Source: Paraburkholderia elongata (GTDB lineage: Bacteria > Pseudomonadota > Gammaproteobacteria > Burkholderiales > Burkholderiaceae). Taken from it: a stretch of DNA of 45,363 nucleotides. Positions 16,531 through 25,514 of the stretch are shown here, one piece after another. Numbering within the stretch: position 1 is the first letter of the stretch; each line of letters opens with the position of its first letter. The notes under the pieces are model-generated. The model did no database searches. It was given only the letters and a program-made list of their open reading frames with translations, and was not told where the DNA came from. The stretch lies in assembly GCF_013177735.1 (NCBI RefSeq), contig NZ_WOEZ01000125.1:1-45363 (forward strand). The letters are read 5' to 3'. A program made the translations under genes and the position numbers.

Positions 16531-17154
16531 GTGATCCATCCGAGGCTGACGCTGGCGCTGACCATCATGGAAGCGCTGGCTCTTTTCGCGTACGCGATTT
16601 CCGGGTTTATCGAAGCCAGAACCCGACGGCTCGATGCGGTGGGGACCTTCCTCGTGGCAATTGCGACGGCCTTCGGCGGCGGTACGTTGCGCGACGTGCT
16701 GCTTGAGCGGCGGCCCTTCTACTGGGTCGAACATCAGGCTTATCTGATCGTGATCTTCGTGATGTCCTTGTTTGCGCCGACGCTATTGAAGATGACCTCG
16801 CGCCTGCTCTCCGAGCGGGTCTTGCTGGTGGCCGATGCCGTGGGACTCGGCTTGTTCAGCATTTCCGGCACGTCGATCGCGCACGACGCGCAAATGCCGT
16901 GGTTCACGTCGGTGATGATGGGCGTGTTGACAGGCGTATTCGGCGGCGTGATTCGCGACGTGCTGTGCAACGAGGTGCCGCTGATTTTGCGCGATTCGCG
17001 GCCGTATGCGACATGCGCTTTTGTGGGGTGTTGGCTGTACGTGCTGCTGGACTACGTGAACGTCGATACGGTGTACAGCGTGTTGATCGCCACCGCCTTC
17101 ATCCTGCTCGCGAGGCTGGTGACATTCAGGTTCAACGTCCGCCTGCCTCATTAA
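16531..17154 (+). CDS. UPF0126/TRIC-type membrane protein
   Basis: 207 residues from GTG 16531, chosen because GGAG at 16522-16525 is 5 bases upstream. The in-frame ATG at 16450 would overlap the Smr gene by 71 bases. About seven hydrophobic segments form two repeated halves, each carrying the family signature: FGGGTLRDVLLERRPFYW in the first and FGGVIRDVLCNEVPLIL in the second. Bacterial TRIC homologues are trimeric monovalent cation channels. The physiological role is not fixed. The gene ends inside a 14-bp tandem repeat whose first unit includes the stop codon. Confidence 0.88.
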   Translation: MIHPRLTLALTIMEALALFAYAISGFIEARTRRLDAVGTFLVAIATAFGGGTLRDVLLERRPFYWVEHQAYLIVIFVMSLFAPTLLKMTSRLLSERVLLVADAVGLGLFSISGTSIAHDAQMPWFTSVMMGVLTGVFGGVIRDVLCNEVPLILRDSRPYATCAFVGCWLYVLLDYVNVDTVYSVLIATAFILLARLVTFRFNVRLPH

Positions 17155-17225
17155 GCTTGCTTCACTGAGTTTGCTTCACTGAGTTTGCCTCACTGAGCCC
17201 GCTTCACCAAACTTGCCTCATTAAA
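17142..17225. repeat. Six-unit 14-bp tandem repeat overlapping a gene end
   Basis: Units start at 17142, 17156, 17170, 17184, 17198 and 17212. Typical units are CTTGCTTCACTGAG and CTTGCCTCATTAAA. The first unit contains the last codons and the TAA stop of the TRIC-like gene. Confidence 0.8.
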
Positions 17226-17226
17226 G

Positions 17227-17263
17227 AAAAGCGCGCCGCCCGGAACGAGGCTGCGCGCGCTTT
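17227..17263 (-). terminator. Terminator between the TRIC-like gene and fliD
   Basis: AAAGCGCGC (17228-17236) pairs perfectly with GCGCGCTTT (17255-17263) around an 18-nt loop. On the minus strand it continues TTTTCTTT, so it fits best as the fliD terminator, 10 bases after the fliD stop. Confidence 0.7.
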
Positions 17264-17272
17264 GAAGCAGCC

Positions 17273-18784
17273 TTACTTGTTGGTAGCCAACGCGCCCGCG
17301 CTCTTCGAGCCGCCAAACAGCGCTGTCAGGTACTGGGAATTGTTGTTCATCGTCGCCATCAGTGTGTTGAGCGCCGTGAACTGGTTCTGGTACTGCTTCG
17401 TCAACTGCGCGCTGTAATTGGCGAGCGTGGTCTGCTGCGTTGTGATGCTCTTCAGGTCGGTATTCAGTGCCGTGCTGCGGGTGTCGATGATGCCGCCCGT
17501 CTTCACGAAATCCGTAATGCTCTTATTCAACTTGGCGCCGGTGCCGTTGGTCGAGTTGAACAACGTGGCGACCTGCGCCGGGCTGCTGGTGAGCGACGTA
17601 CCCAGCTTCTTGCTGTCGATGACCAGCGTGCCGTCCGCCGGATCGCCCTTCAGCGCAATGCCGATCGAAGCGAGGCCGACAGTTGAAGTTCCCGAGCCGA
17701 CGCCACCGCCGACGATCGACGCCAACGTATTCTTGATCGTCGTCAGCGTCGAATCGCCGAGCAGCGCGCCACCGGTCTTCGACGACTTGTCGTACGAGGA
17801 CAGCGAGTTGATGGTCGTGACGACGGTGTTGTAGAGATTGGCGAAGTTGGTGATGGCCGTGTTCTGCGCGCTCGTGTCCGGCGCAATCGTCAGCGTCTGC
17901 GTGGTACCGACCGCGGCGCTCGACAGATTCAGCGTGACGCCGGAAATCGCCGACGTGACGGCGTTCGTGGAACTGCTCGCCGCGATCCCGCCGATGGTGA
18001 ACTGCGCGTCGTGAGCGGCTTCGCTTTGCCGCCAGGCTTTGTTGGTATCCGAGGACACGATCGTGGACGCCGCGCCGTTCGCGCCGGGCGTGGACGTCAC
18101 GCCGAGACTCGACAGGCCTGTGTCGTTCTGGACGTTGCTGGTGGACACGTCGATCGTGTTGGCCGCGCCGGTGGTGGTCGAGCGCAGCACCAGGTGTGCG
18201 CCGCCCGTGCCGGTCACGATCGTGGCCGTGACGCCCGGATTGTTGCCCGCTTTGTTGATAGCGCTGGCAATACCGCTCAACGTGTTGTTGGTGCTGTCGA
18301 TCGTGACATCCATCGACTTGCCGCCGACCGCAATGGTCAACTTGCCAGTGCCCAGCTGGGCGGTGGCGCCGAACGCTGCCGACGACAAACTCTGCGACGC
18401 AGCGATTTGTGTGACGTCGATCGAGTAGCTGCCGGCGACCGCGCCGGGACCGGCCTTCGGGTCCATGCCTTTGCCGCTCGCGGTGGCCCCGAAGGTCGAC
18501 AGGGTGGTGCCGTCCGAGAGACTCTTGATCGCCGCCTGCAAGGCATTCAACGCGGAACTCAGGGCGCCGTAGGCGGACAGGACGGTGGTATCGCTCGTCA
18601 GCTTGGCCTTTAGCGCCGCCGTTTGGCCGGCCGTCTTCGCATTCACGAGGGCCGACACCAGCGACGCCACGTCCATCGCCGAGTTGCCCGTGGAGCCGCT
18701 GATAATCGATTGCGCCGCTTGCTGCACCTGACTCTGCGCATTAGCGGTCGCGCTATTCACAGACGTAGTGGTGATCGTTGACAT
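17273..18784 (-). CDS. fliD: Flagellar filament cap protein FliD
   Basis: 503 residues. The N-terminal FliD domain (SAMDVASLVSALVNAKTAGQ) is followed by a Ser/Thr/Ala-rich central region and a FliD C-terminal domain (SLSSYDKSSKTGGALLGDST, then a terminal coiled coil ending ALNTLMATMNNNSQYLTALF). It caps the growing filament outside the cell and helps flagellin fold. CGGAG upstream supports ATG 18784. No flagellin, fliS or other flagellar gene is adjacent in this window: the neighbours are a TRIC-like gene and a GST. No clear sigma-28 promoter was found upstream. Confidence 0.92.
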   Translation of the reverse strand: MSTITTTSVNSATANAQSQVQQAAQSIISGSTGNSAMDVASLVSALVNAKTAGQTAALKAKLTSDTTVLSAYGALSSALNALQAAIKSLSDGTTLSTFGATASGKGMDPKAGPGAVAGSYSIDVTQIAASQSLSSAAFGATAQLGTGKLTIAVGGKSMDVTIDSTNNTLSGIASAINKAGNNPGVTATIVTGTGGAHLVLRSTTTGAANTIDVSTSNVQNDTGLSSLGVTSTPGANGAASTIVSSDTNKAWRQSEAAHDAQFTIGGIAASSSTNAVTSAISGVTLNLSSAAVGTTQTLTIAPDTSAQNTAITNFANLYNTVVTTINSLSSYDKSSKTGGALLGDSTLTTIKNTLASIVGGGVGSGTSTVGLASIGIALKGDPADGTLVIDSKKLGTSLTSSPAQVATLFNSTNGTGAKLNKSITDFVKTGGIIDTRSTALNTDLKSITTQQTTLANYSAQLTKQYQNQFTALNTLMATMNNNSQYLTALFGGSKSAGALATNK

Positions 18785-19151
18785 GCAAAGGCTCCGTGCG
18801 TCGAGTTATTCGTTATTTATTGCGCGACGCCCTGGTGGTCATTCTTATTACGGCGGCAAACCGGCTACGTCACGTTCACATCGGTTTTCTTACAAATTTT
18901 TCAAATGTTACACGATATTTCTTGAAAGTTTGTGACGTTTTGTCGTACCAAATCGCGGCGTATAAGCTTTTGTCGCGTCAGGTCTTCACCGAAAGTGGGT
19001 GAACATCCGTCTTCCGCTAAAATTTTCGCGGCTGTCGTGAGGCTGTCGCGCGGTTGTCGATTTCCTCCGCTGTCGTTCGTCGTCAGGTAAACGGCCCCTC
19101 CCGGCCGTCATCGCGCCACAGCGCTCCTCGCAACCGCCACAGGTGACCCCG
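18785..19151. other. Divergent fliD/GST intergenic region
   Basis: 367 bp, noticeably more AT-rich in its middle (18880-18975). It holds the 5' regions of two divergent genes. A TAAAAT at 19018-19023 could be a -10 box for the GST gene, but no -35 match was found. No gene or operator was recognised. Confidence 0.4.
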
Positions 19152-19811
19152 ATGACCCTGAAGCTCTATGCCCACCCCTTCTCCTCTTACTGCCAGAAGG
19201 TGCTGACCGCGCTTTACGAAAACGGCACGCCGTTCGAACTGCGCCTCCTGTCGCACGACGACTCGCAGGTCATGACGGAGTTCGCCGCGCTCTGGCCGAT
19301 CAAGCGCTTTCCTGTGCTGGTCGACGGTAGCCGGACCGTGACGGAGGCGAGCATCATCATCGAATATCTCGGCTTGTATCACCCGGGACCGGCACCGCTC
19401 CTGCCGGCCGACGCCCGCGCCGCACTGGAAGTGCGCAGCATGGATCGCTTCTTCGACAACTACATCTCCACGCCGCAGCAAAAAATCGTGTACGACAGCC
19501 TGCGCGCCGAGCCGGAGCGTGATCCGCGCGCCGTGGCCGAAGCCCGCGACATGCTCGACACCGCCTACATCTGGCTCGACACGGTGATGGCCGGGCGCGA
19601 ATGGGCGGCCGGCGATACGTTCAGCCTCGCCGATTGCGGCGCGGGGCCGTTCCTGTTCTATGCCGACTGGACGCATCGCATCGGCCCGGCTTTTGAGCAC
19701 GTGCTCGCCTACCGCAAGCGGCTGCTGGCCCGGCCATCGTTCGCACGCGCGGTCGACGAAGCACGCCCGTATCGCCCGCTGTTCCCGCTCGGCGCGCCCG
19801 ACCGGGATTGA
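19152..19811 (+). CDS. Glutathione S-transferase family protein
   Basis: 219 residues. The thioredoxin-like N-terminal domain has LKLYAHPFSSYCQKVLTAL, with the Ser-x-x-Cys-like region where glutathione is bound, then KRFPVLVDGSRTVTEASIIIEYL (cis-Pro and ES/AS motif). The all-helical C-terminal domain has FSLADCGAGPFLF. ATG 19152 is preferred because AGGTG (19141-19145) is 6 bases upstream; the GTG at 19143 overlaps that site. Members conjugate glutathione to electrophiles or act as peroxidases or isomerases. The substrate is not predictable here. A LysR gene follows on the same strand. Confidence 0.88.
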   Translation: MTLKLYAHPFSSYCQKVLTALYENGTPFELRLLSHDDSQVMTEFAALWPIKRFPVLVDGSRTVTEASIIIEYLGLYHPGPAPLLPADARAALEVRSMDRFFDNYISTPQQKIVYDSLRAEPERDPRAVAEARDMLDTAYIWLDTVMAGREWAAGDTFSLADCGAGPFLFYADWTHRIGPAFEHVLAYRKRLLARPSFARAVDEARPYRPLFPLGAPDRD

Positions 19812-19923
19812 TCGTACGAACCCGGCACAGACTCGACATAGCCTCACAACAACGCCAACACTATTTCCAAGCGATACACTTCACTTCGAAACCCACTTCA
19901 GCCCATCACTCAAAAGGCAAAAC

Positions 19924-20841
19924 ATGGACCGTTTCGAAGCGATGGAGATATTTACGCGTGTGGTCGAAGCGAACAGCTTCACCAAAGTATCCGAATCGCT
20001 CGACCTGCCACGCGCCAAAGTGAGCCGCACCATTCAGGCTCTGGAAGAGCACGTCGGCGTGCGGCTCCTGAACCGTTCGACGCGGCAGGTCAGCGTCACC
20101 GACGACGGCGCGCTCTTCTACGAGCGTTGCGTGCGAATCCTCGCGGAAGTCACCGATGCCGAATCGTCGCTGTCGAACAAGCGCGAACATCCGAGCGGCA
20201 CGATTCGCGTCGATACGTCCGGCACGCTCGCCCGTGCGCTGCTGCTTCCCGCGCTCGACGATTTCTACCGGCAATACCCCGAGATCGACGTGCGGCTCGG
20301 GCTGGCGGATCGCAATATCGATCTGATTCAGGACGCGGTGGATTGCGTGATCCGCATGGGCACGCCGGAGGAGTCGAGTCTTGTCGCTCGGCGCATCGGC
20401 GAGGCGCGGATTGTGACCTGCGCGTCGCCCGCCTATCTGGAGAAATACGGCACGCCCACCACGCTCGACGAGCTCAGCGAGCATCGCGCGGTCAACTACA
20501 TTTCGGCGCGCAGCGGCAAGACCTTTCCGTTCGAGTACGAAGTGGACGGCGAGATCGTCAAGGTCACGCTAAAGAGCGTGCTCGCGGTGAACGACGGCTC
20601 CGTCTACATCGGCGCGAGCGCGCTCGGTCACGGCATCATCCAGCCGTCGCGCTTCATGGTCGCCGATCTGATCGCGCAAGGCGCGCTCAAGGAAATCCTC
20701 ACGTCCTACACGAGCCCTAGCACGCCGCTGTCGATCTTGTACGCGCATCGCCGTAATCTGAGTTCACGGCTTCGCGCATTCACCGAGTGGGTCACCGAAC
20801 TGGCGCGAAACAATCCGGATCTGCGCATCGCAGACGCTTGA
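19924..20841 (+). CDS. LysR-type transcriptional regulator
   Basis: 305 residues. The HTH is MDRFEAMEIFTRVVEANSFTKVSESLDLPRAKVS in outline, with core FTRVVEANSF and LPRAKVSRTIQ; the effector domain follows from about residue 90. It belongs to the large LysR subgroup that begins with MD-x-F-x-A-M. Starts further upstream in the same frame overlap the GST gene in another frame and are rejected; AAAGG lies 7 bases before ATG 19924. It is in the same direction as the GST gene with a 112-bp gap, so it may be transcribed alone. Its target and ligand are unknown. Confidence 0.88.
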   Translation: MDRFEAMEIFTRVVEANSFTKVSESLDLPRAKVSRTIQALEEHVGVRLLNRSTRQVSVTDDGALFYERCVRILAEVTDAESSLSNKREHPSGTIRVDTSGTLARALLLPALDDFYRQYPEIDVRLGLADRNIDLIQDAVDCVIRMGTPEESSLVARRIGEARIVTCASPAYLEKYGTPTTLDELSEHRAVNYISARSGKTFPFEYEVDGEIVKVTLKSVLAVNDGSVYIGASALGHGIIQPSRFMVADLIAQGALKEILTSYTSPSTPLSILYAHRRNLSSRLRAFTEWVTELARNNPDLRIADA

Positions 20842-20902
20842 CGTCACGGCGCAGGGGCACCAGGTTCGGCGCCCGGTGCAAACAGCACCTGTCAAACGAA
20901 GA

Positions 20903-20940
20903 AAGGCCCCATGCGTCTCACAACGCATGGGGCCTTCTTC
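20903..20940. terminator. Bidirectional terminator
   Basis: A perfect 14-bp stem AAGGCCCCATGCGT (20903-20916) / 20923-20936 with a 6-nt loop. Pyrimidine-rich tails lie on both sides (TTCTTC; TTTCTTCG on the other strand). It separates the convergent LysR and ABC ATPase genes. Confidence 0.85.
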
Positions 20941-20969
20941 AACTCGAATCGCTCAGCGAATAACCCGCC

Positions 20970-22085
20970 TCAGGCAATCCGCTCTTCATTGGACGGATCG
21001 AACAACACCGCCTTCGAAGCGTCGAACAACAATGTCGTAGTCGACAGGGGCTTCGGATTCGAAGCCGGGTGCACACGGCTCACAATGCGCTTGCCGTTCA
21101 CCTGCGCGAACACCAGCGTGTCCGGACCGGTCGGCTCGATCACGTCGACATTCACGTCGATCGACTGCAGCTTCGCGTGGTCACCATGCGCACCGCGTGC
21201 GTCCGTGATCCGCTCAGGGCGCAGGCCGAGAATCACTTCGCGCCCGATGTGCGACTTCACCTTCGCCGAGTCGAACGGCAGGGTCAACACATTGCGCGCC
21301 GTGCCCGTATCCAGTTCGATGCCGACGCCCGAACCCTGCTCCACCAGCTTGCCCTGAATGAAGTTCATCGGCGGCGCGCCGATGAAACCGGCCACGAACA
21401 GATTCGCCGGCGAGTCGTAGATCTCTTGCGGCGCACCGAACTGCTGGACGATGCCGTCTTTCATCACCGCGATGCGGTCGCCGAGCGTCATCGCTTCGAT
21501 CTGATCGTGCGTCACATAAACGATCGTCGTGCCGAGGCGCTGATGCAGCAGCTTGATTTCCGAACGCATCTCGATACGCAGTTTCGCGTCGAGGTTCGAA
21601 AGCGGTTCGTCGAACAGGAACATCACCGGATCGCGCGCGAGCGCACGGCCCATGGCCACGCGCTGACGCTGACCGCCGGAAAGCTGACCCGGCTTGCGGT
21701 CCAGCAAGTGCGTGATCTGCAGCGTGTTCGACACGCGGTCGACGATCTGCGCCTGCTCCTGCTTCGGCACCTTGCGGATACCCAGGCCGAACGAGATGTT
21801 CTCGCGCACCGTCATCGACGGATACAGCGCGTACGACTGGAACACCATCGCGATGTCGCGATCTTTCGGCGAGAGGTTGTTGACCGTCTTGCCGTCGATC
21901 TGAATCTCGCCCTTGGTCACGGTTTCGAGGCCGGCGATCATGTTGAGCAGCGTCGACTTACCGCAGCCCGAGCCGCCCACGAGAATCAGGAACTGGCCGT
22001 CTTCGATGTCGATGTTGACACCCTTCAGAACCGGCACCCCGTTCGGGTAAGTCTTGTACACGTCACGGATGGAAAGGCTTGCCAT
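20970..22085 (-). CDS. gtsD: Sugar ABC transporter ATP-binding protein (UgpC/MalK/GtsD type)
   Basis: 371 residues. Walker A GGSGCGKST, the Q-loop region, signature LSGGQRQRVAMGRALARDP, Walker B MFLFDEPLSNLD and the H-loop YVTHDQIEAMTL are all intact. A C-terminal TOBE-type domain of about 130 residues follows. ATG 22085 is preceded by AGAGGA; a longer in-frame start at 22139 lies in the hairpin region and is rejected. As the last gene of the minus-strand transporter block it would energise the two permeases encoded upstream. The glucose assignment comes from the neighbouring zwf-pgl-glk genes and similarity of the set to Pseudomonas gtsABCD. Confidence 0.88.
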   Translation of the reverse strand: MASLSIRDVYKTYPNGVPVLKGVNIDIEDGQFLILVGGSGCGKSTLLNMIAGLETVTKGEIQIDGKTVNNLSPKDRDIAMVFQSYALYPSMTVRENISFGLGIRKVPKQEQAQIVDRVSNTLQITHLLDRKPGQLSGGQRQRVAMGRALARDPVMFLFDEPLSNLDAKLRIEMRSEIKLLHQRLGTTIVYVTHDQIEAMTLGDRIAVMKDGIVQQFGAPQEIYDSPANLFVAGFIGAPPMNFIQGKLVEQGSGVGIELDTGTARNVLTLPFDSAKVKSHIGREVILGLRPERITDARGAHGDHAKLQSIDVNVDVIEPTGPDTLVFAQVNGKRIVSRVHPASNPKPLSTTTLLFDASKAVLFDPSNEERIA

Positions 22086-22131
22086 GCTGTGAATCCTCTT
22101 GTCTCTGGTACTGCTTGAAAGCGCCCCCAAA

Positions 22132-22200
22132 CCTGGCACTTCGCGCCAGGCCCCCCCGAGGGGGGCTGAGAAAACTTGGGGCGGCCCGGCGTTTTCTCAG
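22132..22200. repeat. Three successive hairpins between gtsC and gtsD
   Basis: CCTGGC/GCCAGG (22132-22150), a C6/G6 hairpin (22151-22166), and a perfect 10-bp stem CTGAGAAAAC (22166-22175) with GTTTTCTCAG (22191-22200). They lie in the 195-bp gap within the operon. They may protect the 3' end of the upstream message or cause partial termination. Confidence 0.7.
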
Positions 22201-22280
22201 GAACGTCTTGTCGGATGACGGCGGCGTTTCTTGCACTTAGTGCGTGTTGTGCAGGAAGCGCCGCCGCGATGCGTAGGTGT

Positions 22281-23138
22281 TTAGCCCTTGACTGCGCCCG
22301 CCGTCAGACCGCGCACGAAATAGCGGCCGGCGACGATGTAGACCAGCAGCGTCGGCAAGGCGGCGATGATCGCACCGGCCATGTCCACGTTGTATTCCTT
22401 CACGCCGGTCGAGGTGTTCACGAGGTTGTTCAGCGCCACCGTGATCGGCATCGAATCGACGCCGGAGAACACAATCCCGAACAGGAAGTCATTCCAGATC
22501 TGCGTGAATTGCCAGATCAGGCACACCATGAAAATCGGCAGCGAAACAGGCATCAGAATCTTCGTGAAGATCGTGAAGAAACCGGCACCGTCGATCCGCG
22601 CGGCCTTCACGAGTTCAGCCGGAATGCTCACGTAGAAGTTGCGGAAGAACATCGTGGTGAAGGCGATACCGTAGATCACGTGCACCACCACCAGACCGGT
22701 TATCGAATTCGACAGGCCGAGGAAGCCTTCGAAACGCGCCATCGGCAGCAGGATCGCCTGGAACGGAATGAAGCAGCCGACCAGGATCATCGTGAAGATC
22801 GGATCCGCACCGCGGAAACGCCAGTGCGTGAGCACATAACCGTTGAACGCGCCGATGATCGACGAGATCAGCACGGCCGGAATCACCATTCGCACCGAGT
22901 TCATGAAGAACGGCTGCATACCGTCGCAGCGCACCCCGGTACATGCACCGCTCCATGCCTTGATCCATGGGTCGATGGTCCAGTGAGTCGGCGGCGTGAG
23001 CAGGTTGCCGGAGCGCAGCTGGTCGATGTCCTTGAACGACGTGGACAGCATCACGTAGAGCGGAAACAGGAAATACAGGGCGAACAAAATCAAGGCCGCA
23101 TAAATGACGGCACGGCTGATCGTCATCTTAGGCTGCAT
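22281..23138 (-). CDS. gtsC: Sugar ABC transporter permease (GtsC/MalG type)
   Basis: 285 residues with six predicted membrane helices. The EAA-type loop that docks on the ATPase is visible as LVKAARIDGAGFFTIFTKI. GAGGAG 8 bases upstream supports ATG 23138, giving an 11-base overlap with gtsB and probable translational coupling. It forms the inner-membrane channel with GtsB for import of a monosaccharide, probably glucose or mannose. Substrate by context only. Confidence 0.87.
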   Translation of the reverse strand: MQPKMTISRAVIYAALILFALYFLFPLYVMLSTSFKDIDQLRSGNLLTPPTHWTIDPWIKAWSGACTGVRCDGMQPFFMNSVRMVIPAVLISSIIGAFNGYVLTHWRFRGADPIFTMILVGCFIPFQAILLPMARFEGFLGLSNSITGLVVVHVIYGIAFTTMFFRNFYVSIPAELVKAARIDGAGFFTIFTKILMPVSLPIFMVCLIWQFTQIWNDFLFGIVFSGVDSMPITVALNNLVNTSTGVKEYNVDMAGAIIAALPTLLVYIVAGRYFVRGLTAGAVKG

Positions 23139-24069
23139 TGCGGGTGCTCCTCGATTCCAGGTACATCAGCGGCACGAGCACGGCCACAACGGTAGCGAGC
23201 ATCATCATCGACGATGCCGCGCCGACGCCCAGCTGCCCGCGATTGAACGAAAACGTGTACATGAAAATAGCCGGCAGCGATGAAGACGTACCCGGACCGC
23301 CCGCGGTCAACGCGACGACCAGGTCGAAGGTCTTGATCGTGATGTGGCAGAGAATCAGCAGCACGGAGAAGAACACTGGGCGCATGCTCGGAATCACGAT
23401 CTTGCGATAGATGGTGGGCAAGCCGGCGCCGTCCATCTGCGCGGCCTTGAAGATTTCACCGTCGACACCGCGCAAGCCCGCGAGGAACAGCGCCATCACG
23501 AAGCCAGTGGATTGCCACACCGCTGCGATTACGACGCAGAAAATCGCCTTGTCGGGGTCGCCGAGCCAACTGAACGAGAAGCTCGTCCAGCCCCAGTCGT
23601 GGAACACCTTCTCGAGGCCGACGCTCGGCGTCATGATCCATTGCCATGCCGTACCCGTCACGATGAACGAAAGCGCCATCGGGTACAGGAACACGGCGCG
23701 CAGCGCGCCTTCATTGCGGATCTGCTGATCGAGCAGGATCGCGAGGAACAGGCCGAGGCCGATACAGATACCGATAAACGGAATGCCGAACCAGCCGAGG
23801 TTGGCAGCCGAGGTCCAGAACACATCGTTATCGAACAGTTCGCGATAACGATCGAGACCGACAAATTCATAACGTGGCATCAGTCGCGAATTCGACAGCG
23901 ACAGAAAGCCGGTAATAGCGATGAAGCCATACACGAAGATCAAGCTGATCACGACGCTGGGCGCGAGCACCAGCTTCGGAATCCAGCGATCGGCAAGGGC
24001 CGCCATCGGCGACGTGCGGCGGGTCACGGAAGCCGTGGTTTTCCCGTTTCCGCTGATAGAAGCAGTCAC
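23128..24069 (-). CDS. gtsB: Sugar ABC transporter permease (GtsB/MalF type)
   Basis: 313 residues with about six membrane helices after a short basic, Thr-rich N-terminus. The EAA loop reads IFKAAQMDGAGLPTIYRKI. The start is GTG 24069 with GGAG 7 bases upstream. The end overlaps gtsC by 11 bases. It is the first of the two permease subunits after the binding-protein gene, from which it is separated by 197 bp with a small hairpin. Confidence 0.87.
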   Translation of the reverse strand: MTASISGNGKTTASVTRRTSPMAALADRWIPKLVLAPSVVISLIFVYGFIAITGFLSLSNSRLMPRYEFVGLDRYRELFDNDVFWTSAANLGWFGIPFIGICIGLGLFLAILLDQQIRNEGALRAVFLYPMALSFIVTGTAWQWIMTPSVGLEKVFHDWGWTSFSFSWLGDPDKAIFCVVIAAVWQSTGFVMALFLAGLRGVDGEIFKAAQMDGAGLPTIYRKIVIPSMRPVFFSVLLILCHITIKTFDLVVALTAGGPGTSSSLPAIFMYTFSFNRGQLGVGAASSMMMLATVVAVLVPLMYLESRSTRNAA

Positions 24070-24266
24070 TACTCGACTCCTGCTGAAACTGTACCGCCGG
24101 GGCGCTCACGCATGGAAAACGCGACGCCGGAGCGGCATAGGTGTGACTCGATGAAACCAGGGGCGAAGCCTCTCGCCCTAAGCAACGCAACGGCTGCAAG
24201 CTATCTGAAGCGCGCGCCCGGCGCCCACGAAGGGAACCGCCAGGCGCACCACTTCGCTTACGTCAC
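24070..24266 (-). other. gtsA-gtsB spacer with hairpin
   Basis: A 197-bp spacer in the operon. GGGCGA (24161-24166) pairs with TCGCCC (24173-24178) around a 6-nt loop. Such hairpins after binding-protein genes often raise the amount of binding protein over membrane subunits. That role here is inferred. Confidence 0.4.
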
Positions 24267-25514
24267 TTACTTGGTCTTCGCTGCCTTCGCGAGCGCGGCA
24301 ACCGCGGTCTTCGAATCTTGTTGCGAGTTCATGAACTTCGTGACCACGTCCGAGATCGCGCCGGCTGCTGCATCCGGTTGCGCCATGCCGTGTGCCAGCG
24401 AAGGCACATAGCCGCCCGACTTGATCGCCACTTGTTCATCCGCGTACGACTTCTTCGCGCAGTCGTCGAACTTGGCCATCGACACGCCCAGACGAACCGG
24501 GATCGAACCCTTGTTCAGGCTGAACTGTTCCTGGAAGTCCGGCGACATGATCGTCTTGGCCAGCGCGACTTGACCCGGCGTTGCTGACTTCTCGCCCTTC
24601 TGCTGGAAGAACACGAACGAGTCGACGTTGAACGTATAAGCCTTTTCCGTGCCCGGAACAGCAGCGCAGATGTAGTCCGAGCCCGCCTTCTTGCTGGCGT
24701 TGGCGAACTCGCCCTTGGCCCAGTCACCCATGAACTGCATGCCGGCTTTGCCGTTGATGACCATGGCCGTTGCCAGGTTCCAGTCACGGCCCGTGCGGCC
24801 CGCGTCGAAGTAACCCTGGATCTTGCGGACCGTGTCGAACACGCCGATCATCTTGTCCGACGTCAGCGTCTTTTCGTCGAGGTCGACCAGCGCCTTCCTG
24901 TAAAAGTCAGAACCCTGGGACAGCACGACGTCTTCCCACAGCGTCAGGTCTTGCCACGGCTGACCGCCCATCGCGATCGGCTGGATACCGGCGGCCTTCA
25001 TCTTGTCGGCCACAGCGAAGAACTCAGGCCACGTGGTCGGCGCCTTGCCGCCTGCCTTGTCCAGTGCTGCCTTGTTGATGTACAGCCAGTTCACGCGGTG
25101 CACCGAGAACGGTGCACCCACGTAGTGACCGTCTGCGTGCATGATCTTGTCGATTTCCGGCGGAAGGTTCTTCTTCCAGTCGCCGGCAGCCGCGTCGATC
25201 GGCACCAGCACGCCTTGCTGTGCCCAGTCCTGGATCAGCGGACCCTTGATCTGCGCGGCGCTCGGCGCGTTGCCCGAGATCACCTGCGTCTTGAGTGCCG
25301 TCATGGCAGCCGCACCTGCGCCGCCAGCAACCGCGAAGTCCTTCCACGTGTAACCCTGCTTCGTCATGTCGTCCTTGAGGACGCCGACGGCTTTCGATTC
25401 GCCGCCCGAAGTCCACCAGTGCAACACTTCGATCGACTCGGCAGCTTGCACAGCCGAGACGCCACACATCAGACCTGCGGCGCACAAAGCGCCCATGATC
25501 GCGCGAAATTTCAT
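24267..25514 (-). CDS. gtsA: Periplasmic sugar-binding protein of ABC transporter (GtsA type)
   Basis: 415 residues. The signal peptide is MKFRAIMGALCAAGLMCGVS with cleavage likely after VQA (about residue 24). The mature protein is a family-1 solute-binding protein: ESIEVLHWWTSGGESKAV, then HRVNWLYINKAALDKAG and GKAGMQFMGDWAKGEF. It resembles the glucose/mannose-binding proteins of Pseudomonas. GGAGGAG 8 bases upstream supports ATG 25514. It is the first gene of gtsABCD and divergent from zwf across 531 bp, so transporter and catabolic enzymes share a control region. Confidence 0.9.
   Translation of the reverse strand: MKFRAIMGALCAAGLMCGVSAVQAAESIEVLHWWTSGGESKAVGVLKDDMTKQGYTWKDFAVAGGAGAAAMTALKTQVISGNAPSAAQIKGPLIQDWAQQGVLVPIDAAAGDWKKNLPPEIDKIMHADGHYVGAPFSVHRVNWLYINKAALDKAGGKAPTTWPEFFAVADKMKAAGIQPIAMGGQPWQDLTLWEDVVLSQGSDFYRKALVDLDEKTLTSDKMIGVFDTVRKIQGYFDAGRTGRDWNLATAMVINGKAGMQFMGDWAKGEFANASKKAGSDYICAAVPGTEKAYTFNVDSFVFFQQKGEKSATPGQVALAKTIMSPDFQEQFSLNKGSIPVRLGVSMAKFDDCAKKSYADEQVAIKSGGYVPSLAHGMAQPDAAAGAISDVVTKFMNSQQDSKTAVAALAKAAKTK

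Noticed and set aside
18785..19151. Sigma-28 promoter for fliD
   Set aside because: GCCGTAAT resembles part of the -10 element but no TAAAG-like -35 lies at the right distance.
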